Position numbers and translations under genes: made by a program | Source of the DNA: Phlegmacium glaucopus | Taxonomy: Eukaryota > Basidiomycota > Agaricomycetes > Agaricales > Cortinariaceae | Direction: 5' to 3' | Assembly: GCA_015039465.1 (NCBI GenBank) | Contig: MU129988.1 | Location: 319,745-383,744 of the forward strand | Length of the DNA stretch: 64,000 bases | The notes under the pieces: model-generated | Told to the model about the DNA's origin: nothing | The model's input: the letters and a program-made list of their open reading frames with translations, nothing else | Databases searched by the model: none | Part shown: in pieces, positions 56,775 through 64,000 of the stretch | How the letters are laid out: the number at the start of each line of letters is the position of its first letter | Position numbering within the stretch: the first letter of the stretch is position 1

Positions 56775-58814
56775 CTACTGGTGCCATGCCGGATTATATG
56801 CTGGAGGCAATGTAACTGCAGTTGGACCGTCAGAATTTTCAACAATACTACCTGCATCTTCTTCGTGGGCAGTTCTCGCCAACTCACGGATAGCCGGTAC
56901 AGAAGGACCAGCCTCTTGTGGGTGAGATGGTCTATAGTTTCTTGACGGGAGTGGCGGCGATGTAGGTAACGATCGTGCTATTGGGGAAGGTGTGCTAGTA
57001 CTTGTCATTTGTGACAAGCCCGTGCTAGAACTGGAGAGTGTGTGCGCATGCGAAGTCATAGCATTTGTGGTAGACTCCACGTCCGCGGTGAGGCTAAGCG
57101 CATCGGAACTGGAAGTACCAGTTGCTGCCATTCGTCCCTTTTCGGGAAAACGGTAGCTAGTCGGGATCATTGGTGAGTCGGTACGTATACTTTGAGTCAG
57201 TCCTTCGGCGACGCTGGGCAGTAGTGCATGAGTTGGATCAATGTAAGGGACAGGTGTGTCTTCAGTGTCAGCTCGATGGCGTCGACTCCGGCGTCGAAGA
57301 AAGAATGCAACTGTGGCAAGTATGGCCAAAACCAGTAGTCCTCCAATAATTCCTCCTACGATTGGTGCGATGGGAGTTTTGCTCTTGCTTGTCCCAGTGG
57401 AATCACCGCTTCCCCCTGTCCCAGTGGAATTTCCACTTACCCCTGTCCCAGTAGAATTCCCACTTCCACCAGCGCCAGAACCAGTTGCATTTGTAAAACT
57501 GCAGCGACATTAAAACATTTTCTAGTCCATTAGATAAATCATACGTTTTTGTAGTCCACACGACAGCATAATCAAAGTAAAATGGCCTGGCCACGTTGGA
57601 ATCGCTGTTGGTGATCGTGACATTGTGGCTATCTTCTGACAACCCGTCCATCAGATATAGAAGTGTTTTCGGGTGCTGCTGTTCAGGTGTTAGGTCGACC
57701 GCTAGGCCTTGGAAGGCGACGGGGGCTTGGGTATCCAGAGTGACGGTATAGCGCGCGTTTGTATAGTGTCCATACAACTCCTACACCTAAAATTAGTACT
57801 GATTGTAATATATCTGGACGCTGCGTATAAGTGAACTTACAATACAACAACCTTGAAATTGAATTGTCACTTGCGCTTGTGCGACCGTCGTCTGATGGAG
57901 TGTATTTTGCAGCGCAGAACTAGAGGATATTGGTGACCAAGAGCCCTGTGGAGAATAAGTGATGGAGGAGGAGGAGGCATCATCCAATGTTTCTTGCAAA
58001 ACCTGATCACTTCGTTTACGGGTAAGTGTATCGATGTTTCCACTATCAATCAATCTCACTTTGGTAGGCCAATGTGACGTTCGATTGTGACGAAGTCAAG
58101 GTCGAAAAATGGGCCGGTTGGCTCTACCACATTGGTAATTGTCACTTGGTGGTATGTGTATGCCAGACCGGCGGCTTGAAACAGGGGCTGTTTGAACATA
58201 TTGACTTTGGAAAACCCAGTTGCTGTGGTCTGAGGGTCCTGATCGAGGTTAACCGTATAATTGCCATGATTGTCACGGAGAGCACTAGACGGTCAAATGA
58301 TTAGGCAGACCTAGAGGATTCATGTGTAGAAAGAACCAACCCAAATAGTGATATGCCACTCGCTGTATAGATGCAAGCAGTTATGGGTTTGTATACAGAA
58401 TGACAATAATCAGTGACATACCAAGGAAATTCAGAGTCGCCGTGGCGCCATTAGTCTGAGTCACACGAAATGAGCCGTCATAGTTTGCGGCAAAGGGGTC
58501 TTCGGTTGGACTGCCTGCATGATTAATGTCAGTGCTCGCATATGACGAGGGTAGAGGGTATGACAGACTAACCTTCTGTCCATTGTCCCGAGGAGTACAC
58601 GATGAGGGGAGAGGCCTCTATAATTCGGAGAATCAGACTAATTGCGATGATCAAACCCAAGACAACAGTCACCCTGAAAAGTAAAATTGAATAACATCCT
58701 CAATTGCCACTGGCAATGTGAGAGAGCAAGGAACGGTTTTTAGGCCTTCACCTCTAGTGAAGGTAAGAGGGAAGCGGCAGAGGTAGGTTGTCACTTCCGA
58801 CTCAGGGAAGTCAT
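56775..58814 (-). CDS. Single-pass membrane protein with two jelly-roll-like ectodomains, copy D (complete)
   Basis: The first exon MTSLSRK starts at the ATG at 58814 and splices to VTVVLGLIIAISLILRIIEA, an uninterrupted hydrophobic signal or anchor segment. Ectodomains read YDGSFRVTQTNGATATLNF-like sequence, QETLDDASSSSITYSPQGSW, DTQAPVAFQGLAVDLTPEQQ and SHNVTITNSDSN, then a GSGNSTGTG-type linker, a TM helix followed by RRRSRRHRA, and a cytoplasmic tail ending PPAYNPAWHQ at TAG (56777-56775), the same early stop as copy A. With copy B, this is one of two copies that keep the first exon. It lies nearest the M64 fragment and intact CaaX gene and may be closest to the founder. Confidence 0.82.
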
Positions 58815-59198
58815 GGAGCGAAGGATCCGAGTCAATCGCATGGTTGACTATTGCGCAGCGCCCATTATACTATTTACGGCACCTCTCACACTCGTTTATC
58901 GAAAAGCAAAGCTACGGCTCGCTGTGGCTCCAATTGACAGCCGACCTCCTAGTCATAATAATAGCCAACCATCGATGCGTGGTGATTTTTCCGCTTGTCA
59001 ATAATCTTGTAACGTTCTTTGAAAAGTATACGACTAGTTGGCTTTTCTTTCTTTCCGAGAGCATTGCTGTAATACTTTGTCAATACTTTGTATTACTTGG
59101 CTCATCTATTAGAGAGTACGCTTTCGTGATTATTTTTAGATACATACCCCATGCCACATGATGATTAATGGGGATAGTTGATTTCATGTGTCCAACAC
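58815..59198. other. Upstream region of copy D
   Basis: Conserved block after the start codon (GGATCCGAGTCAATCGCATGG and on), shared with copies A and B, presumably the promoter. No gene. Confidence 0.5.
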
Positions 59199-59429
59199 CT
59201 ATCATCACCTTGGTCTAAGGTGATCGACTTGCACCTTCTTCCCCTCGCATGAAAGAAGGATGGTAATCTCCTGCCACAATTCACTAATGACTAGAATCGA
59301 AATAGTCTAAGTGCATTGGGCGAGTATACTATCAAAGTCAAGTTTGCAACTGAGGAAATCAAGTTGAAATCCAGGAGATTGGCTTCTGGTGCAGATTATA
59401 CAGTCAACACTAAATGTGGGGAGTCGTAA
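59199..59429 (+). pseudogene. C-terminal fragment of the M64 metallopeptidase
   Basis: Matches the last exon of the M64 gene (44010-44287): TAAGGTGATCGACTTGCACC, then GAGTATACTATCAAAGTCAA and on to GTCAACACTAAATGTGGGGA before TAA at 59427-59429. An internal deletion of about 50 nt and several changes, including a stop in the original frame, make it non-coding. The downstream sequence also matches the M64 3' flank. It shows that the M64 3' end once stood beside the CaaX gene. Confidence 0.85.
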
Positions 59430-59452
59430 CTTTGTTCATGTAACATATTGTT

Positions 59453-59939
59453 AAGCGTGCAGGAATAGTATATACTTAGTATACTTATAGTAGGGGTATT
59501 GCTAAAAAAGATCCAGAGAAATAAAGGGCCAGGGGGGTCACAAAGGTTCCTACGGGCCCCACATACAGCCGAAAGAACGTGAAGGATTGCTGTAGCGTAC
59601 AACTCGTGATAAACGAATAAAGAGAATATGTTAGAATGATAGGCTGGGTAGGGGGTGGGGTAGCACATTGATAACTTGACTGATACGCATATAGCAAGGA
59701 AGATTGGGGAAAGTAACAAAAAAGAGAGTGAGTGCGCAAGTCCAGACTAGCCTGAAGATGTTTGAAAACAACGGAGAAAGGTCATAATTTGTGGTACCCG
59801 CAACTCTGAACCCAGAAATATAGGAAAGCATAAGAAAGAAAGAGGAGAAGAGGGAGTCAAGGGATAGAACCAATGTCCCGTCTACTCACGGATAAATCAA
59901 GAGCAGCGAAAAGAAACCACGCCTGAAGCAATACATTTC
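59453..59939. repeat. Array repeat block between the M64 fragment and the CaaX gene
   Basis: Begins AAGCGTGCAGGAATAGTATA, matching 44371 onward. From about 59560 to 59939 it matches 47736-48108, the block leading into the broken CaaX copy. It is the 3' flank of both CaaX copies. Confidence 0.65.
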
Positions 59940-62434
59940 TCACATGATGATGCATTTACAGCACCCACCACTAACGTCGTCTGCTCCCTCCTTCTCTGGT
60001 GACTGCTGTTGTAGGGGCACCATACCTGCAAATGGCGCAACAACTTGCATATCTGGTGGAGGATACCGAGAAATTGGAGCAGGTGATGCTGAAGGTTGTT
60101 GCTTCGATTTTGATCCATTCAATTCTTCATGCATCGTGGGTAGTACCTCATTAGGCAGCTTTGGTCTCTGCCCGCTTCCATCTTGATCCAATGGTAGACC
60201 AAACTCGTCCATGGGAATGGACTCGGAATCGTTTCGTGGCGGACGATATTTGGAATGGTCGTAACCGAACGTACCTGGCGCCTGCACAGAAAAACAACAA
60301 AGTGAGCAAAAAAACATATGTATAAATATAGCCATAATGCAAACGATGTAAGAGGGGAGAAAATGACAGGCGGCAATCATAAGAAGAGGAAGAAGAGTGG
60401 GGACGGTCGCTACGCACAGGTGCCACGGTCTTGTCCACCTTCTTTGGTTGTGGACTGCCATCTGCATTCTCGTAATGCTCATCCAAACCTTTCTTCCGTG
60501 CTACTACCGGCAGGACAACCTACCAAAAGGAAAGAGCGAGAAAAAAAAAGGTTAGGTCATTGATGAAACATGACAGGTAGTAAAACATGCCTCATCCCAG
60601 TTTCCTTCTCTATGAACAGGTTGTGTCCAAGATGGTATAGCGTCTGCCATATCGTCATCTTCTTGACCCCCGGGTGTCGGATAATAAGCCACACTCTTCC
60701 TATTCTGTTGTTCGTCTTGTTCCTTCCTCGATGCCGTTGTCTTAGCTCTGGTCGCTTTTGAAGCGGTCGTACGTGATTTCTTAGATGCCGGAGATACAGC
60801 CCTCTTCTGAGCGGAGGTGGTAGGGAGGGTATTGCTGGCATATGGTTGTTGGCGAGGGTGTGAAGAAGAGGTGGTGGATGGCGGAGATGGAGTTTTAGAG
60901 GAAGAAGATAGTTGGGGAGGTTCGCTAGCTCCACGTGTCATTGGAGCTGGAGTTGGAGATCTTGTTGTTGACCGACGAGATTCAGAGGAGCGTCTGGAAG
61001 AAGAGGGTGCAGGTATTCGTGAGGGATGCGCGGATTGTTGTTGGTGCTGCCGTGAAGATGGTCGAGGTATCATGCTGAGTGGTATAGGTGTGGGTGTCAA
61101 GCTTCGTACTTCGTATGTGGCAGGTGTTGGTGTCCATGGTTCTGGCATAGGAGTGGGATTGTCCTCTACTTCAGGTATGTAGGCGTATGGCCCATTACGG
61201 TGTTCCGATAGTGAGTTAGTGTCAGAACCTTCTCCATCTAGGTCTGTCAATGGGCTCTCATCCAACACACGACCAACTTTACTGGCGTGCTCTTCATCGA
61301 GATATAAGCTGCCCCGCTCCTCTCTTTCCTTGTCCGTCATCCCTCCGATACTGTCAGCACGCTTCCTATGCCGACGAGGCTCATCCACCAAAGCTACGGG
61401 ATGTACACGGGTTGTCGCAGGTTTCTTTTTCTTCCCGATCGCGTGTCCATAATTTGCGATGTCCAACATTTCCTGTCGACGCCCAACTCTGAGTTCACCC
61501 ACACCTCCATTTCTCGACACTTCGCCACGATACCAATGTTCATATGGTCTTTCCTCCGAGTCAATCGAGGGTCGCACCGGGTCCTCTGTCTGATGTGTGT
61601 CATGATCATGTTGTGAAAACGATGACATGGTTGAAACAGAAGTAAAGGGTGGAGACTCGTTCAGAAGGGCTGTGCCTTGTCGACTGGGACGACTAGGTAG
61701 TTCTACTATTGATCGAGTAGATGATGCAGCCAGCACACCTCGTTGAGGACCTCGCTGCTCTGGAAACGGTTGATTTGTGATTTCAGGGGACTGGGGTTGA
61801 GAAGGAGGTGTGACAGCACTTGGATTGTGACCGTAGCCGTTCATAAAGGGTGAATGACCATTACTGAAAGAGCCACCACGAGCTACTTTTGGTATTCGTG
61901 TCGGTTTTACGTCTGAGGGCCGAGATATAGATGATCGCGGAGGGTCGGTGGATTTACTCGCGTTCGCCTTAGGTCTCGCGTTTCCACTTGGAAGAGGTTG
62001 ACCGTTGGAAAGGCCAGAAGCGTAAGGTGAAGAATATGTGCGCGTTCGTTCGAATTTGAGTTTGGAAGACGATTCTGAACCATTGACACGCGGAGTGGTG
62101 GTTGTTGGCATCTTACGATCCGAATAGTCCTGGGGTTGAACAGTTGTATGTAATTTTTGAGCCCCTAACCGTTGGTTGGAAACAGAAGAGGCCACGTTTT
62201 TCTTTTCACTGTCTGGCTGGTAGTTTTGCCTGGGCGGTGCTTCGTCGCCTGAAGATAAAGAGATGGCGGATATTCTGCGTGCCAGGGTTCTACTTTCGCT
62301 CTCAAGACCTGTCAGGGGTTATGAATATGACAAGGACAATCAAGAATAATTTCATAGAAAATACGTTTTCGAAGAGCAGGGACGACCTCCTCGTCCCAGG
62401 AGGGTCCTGGTCTTGCAGATTGGGTTAGAGCCAT
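59940..62434 (-). CDS. Long disordered protein with C-terminal CaaX prenylation box
   Basis: ATG at 62434 (MALTQSARPGPSWDEEVVPA), spliced (intron about 62312-62366) to LESESRTLARRISAISLSSG and the long exon. Most of the ~750 residues are Ser/Pro/Arg-rich and look disordered, with conserved islands RPYEHWYRGEVSRNGGVGEL, RRQEMLDIANYGHAIGKKKK and NWDEA|VVLPVVARKKGLDEHY. The C-terminus is SGGCCKCIIM, a CaaX box preceded by extra cysteines, as in prenylated and palmitoylated membrane-anchored proteins. GVGELRVGRRQEMLDIANYG next to a membrane anchor suggests a scaffold at the plasma membrane, but this is inference. It reads away from the helicase across a 250-nt divergent promoter. A truncated copy lies at 48109-49315. 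Confidence 0.82.
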
Positions 62435-62690
62435 CGCAGCCAACAATTTTCAATCAAAGACCGTGGGTTCTAAAATTAATAAGACAAACGAGCCACCACT
62501 ACGGGCTCCTCCTCTCCTGTGAGCGCCAGGAAGAAACAAAGTTGGCGGAGGATGGCAACGATGATCGACCTAGCTAGTCCCGTTTGGTCCCGTGTGAACT
62601 TTAAAAAATAAATATCTTCTAACATTGTATTACATACCAAATCCACTCTTTTAATTTTTTTTTTCATTCTGGCGCATTTATATTACAGGT
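62435..62690. promoter_or_regulatory. Divergent promoter between CaaX gene and helicase
   Basis: About 250 nt separate the CaaX-gene ATG (62434) from the first recognisable helicase exon. A candidate first helicase exon starts at the ATG at 62554 (MATMIDLASPVWSR), but its splice phase does not fit the downstream frame. A poly-T tract at 62652-62663 precedes the TTACAG acceptor. Confidence 0.4.
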
Positions 62691-63999
62691 CTCTGCGGAG
62701 TGCGACGCCCAGAAATGCCAGACCATACGCGACTCAACTCATCTTGCCCCCAACGCGTTTCGACTGGCGACTTCGAGCTGCTTCTCGTGTCAAAAAGGTG
62801 GAGAAAAAAGATGGAGAAAACTCTAGTTATCACAAACGTTTGAATCCAGGGGCCATGGGTGCGGATATTGGTAAACCCTTCTTTAACGCAATTCACCAAT
62901 ATTCTGAAAAGTACGTTCGGTCTTACTTCCGTATCTTGGCAGGGTAATCCTTTGCTTCCCCCAGATTTCTGAAACTCATTGCTCTCGAAGAGGCGGAAGA
63001 CGAGGCTTTACTTCGGCACCGTCTCGCGACTTGGAGCGTTAAAAGATTAGAAGCTGAGGGATATTGCCTCACTGGAATGTCTGCCTATTGGATGCAAGCA
63101 GATCAGTTCGGACGTCCTGTAGCAACCTTCCTTCTAGGCCCTGGTCTCGCTTTACCGGAAAACAAACTCGAGTCAGTAAACCCACCTCCCACATGTTATA
63201 ATAGTTGTAAAACCTTTTTTTCCCCCTAGAAATGGAACTCAAATAATGATTTCTCGCGTTGACCCGCTGAAAGAGCAACATAGGCTGGGCTCGGTTCTCT
63301 CACGTACAGCTGCGCATATACGCGTATGTTTCCCTGAAAGGTTCGACGAATTGGACGAAGGTCTTTGGCGTTTGGATCTTGGGCGCCCTAACCTGGTTTA
63401 TGAGCGCATGCGCAACGCCATCTCTCACCTCCAACATGATCCTGTGCAAATAGAGCAAACCGACCCTGGTTTTTCTAGCGAATATATATTGCGAGGCACA
63501 CAACTTAGGGATGTCATACTCCGTACGTTTGATCCCGACGAAACACCATGGCAAGACCATACGCTGCTACAAGCACCGGATGATGTGACCTACCCCTCGC
63601 ATGATATTTTGGAGCATGAAAGTCGAGGAAAAGCCGATTTCGCGAACCTAGGAGCATTTAGGAACGACCAACGGATTTTGAGCTGGGCGAAGAGGTATTC
63701 ACGAGATCATCCTATCGTGATGGACGGTGACCCCACAATTACTCTGAACGATTCACAAAGGAAGGCTATGGCAATTATGATTGGTCAAAGAATCAGTCTT
63801 ATACAAGGAGTAGGTGGCAAGACGTATTTGTGCTTTTTACTAACTAAAACACCCCCTCCTTATAGCCACCAGGTACTGGTAAAACGAAAACTATCACCGA
63901 AACCATCAAGATCCTGAAGGTAAGGATTGACTTTATTCACCTGTCTTCTCATTTTTTGAACTACCGATTCTAGCTACACTTTGAAGTCCCCCAACCATT
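62691..63999 (+). CDS. UPF1/IGHMBP2-like superfamily 1 helicase, 5' end uncertain, 3' end beyond window
   Basis: Exons read RSLRSATPRNARPYATQLIL, PFFNAIHQYSEK|FLKLIALEEAEDEALLRHR, GYCLTGMSAYWMQADQFGRP, NGTQIMISRVDPLKEQHRLG, LRDVILRTFDPDETPW, LNDSQRKAMAIMIGQRISLI, then after an intron QG|PPGTGKTKTITETIKILK. LNDSQ...A (Q motif) and GPPGTGKT (Walker A) mark an SF1 helicase of the UPF1-like AAA_11/AAA_12 group. The N-terminal beta-barrel-like region precedes the motor as in IGHMBP2. Introns are canonical (GTACGT...CCCAG, GTCAGT...CCTAG, GTAGGT...TATAG). The Arg/Ala-rich first exon could be a mitochondrial presequence if an upstream ATG is confirmed. Motifs II-VI lie outside the window. Confidence 0.85.
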
Positions 64000-64000
64000 A

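Noticed and set aside
1..64000. CRISPR arrays, bacterial operons or phage modules
   Set aside because: No regularly spaced short repeats of CRISPR type and no prokaryotic gene organisation; the sequence is intron-rich fungal DNA.

Overview
The window is nuclear DNA of a filamentous basidiomycete, most likely an agaricomycete. Genes are split by many 50-80 nt introns with GTRNGT donors and YAG acceptors. The gene families fit: GPI-anchored GH16 glucanases, M64 metallopeptidase, DUF4419, Tgl2-type lipase, DHA1-type MFS transporter, and membrane proteins with paired jelly-roll-like ectodomains. No bacterial-style operons, rRNA or convincing tRNA genes are visible. Functions were assigned by reading translated exons and motifs; no database search was run.

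Layout. 1-5.8 kb is transposon territory: a decayed pogo/Fot1-type transposase with a C-terminal SAP-like domain, preceded by 651 bases that make sense only when read backwards without complementing, followed by AT-rich DNA with a degenerate ~125-bp tandem repeat. 5.8-16.1 kb carries an MFS transporter (-), two diverged paralogues with a weakly MIF4G-like C-terminal region (-), and a Tgl2-like lipase (+). 16-28.3 kb is a duplication-rich secretome block: two tandem GH16 genes, two tandem genes for secreted proteins each built from two copies of a four-cysteine module, and inverted-repeat elements. 28.5-41 kb holds DUF4419 (-), a PIG3-like quinone oxidoreductase (+), a gene-poor stretch with a 31-codon ORF behind a strong TATA box, an alpha/beta hydrolase with a 20-nt microexon (-), and a Utp30/Cic1-like ribosomal L1-domain protein (-). 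41.9-62.4 kb is a locally expanded array: an M64 metallopeptidase (+), four copies of a single-pass membrane protein gene (-), a C-terminal M64 fragment, and an intact plus a broken copy of a gene encoding a long disordered protein ending in a CaaX box. 62.7-64 kb is the start of a UPF1/IGHMBP2-like SF1 helicase (+), running off the window.

The genes do not form one pathway. The shared themes are the cell surface and secretion (GH16, M64, modular secreted proteins, ectodomain receptors, prenylated protein) and repeated local duplication. The strongest anomalies are the polarity-reversed first 651 bases, the four-copy membrane-protein array with different signal-anchor states and a variable 27-bp linker repeat, and the duplicated modular secreted proteins.
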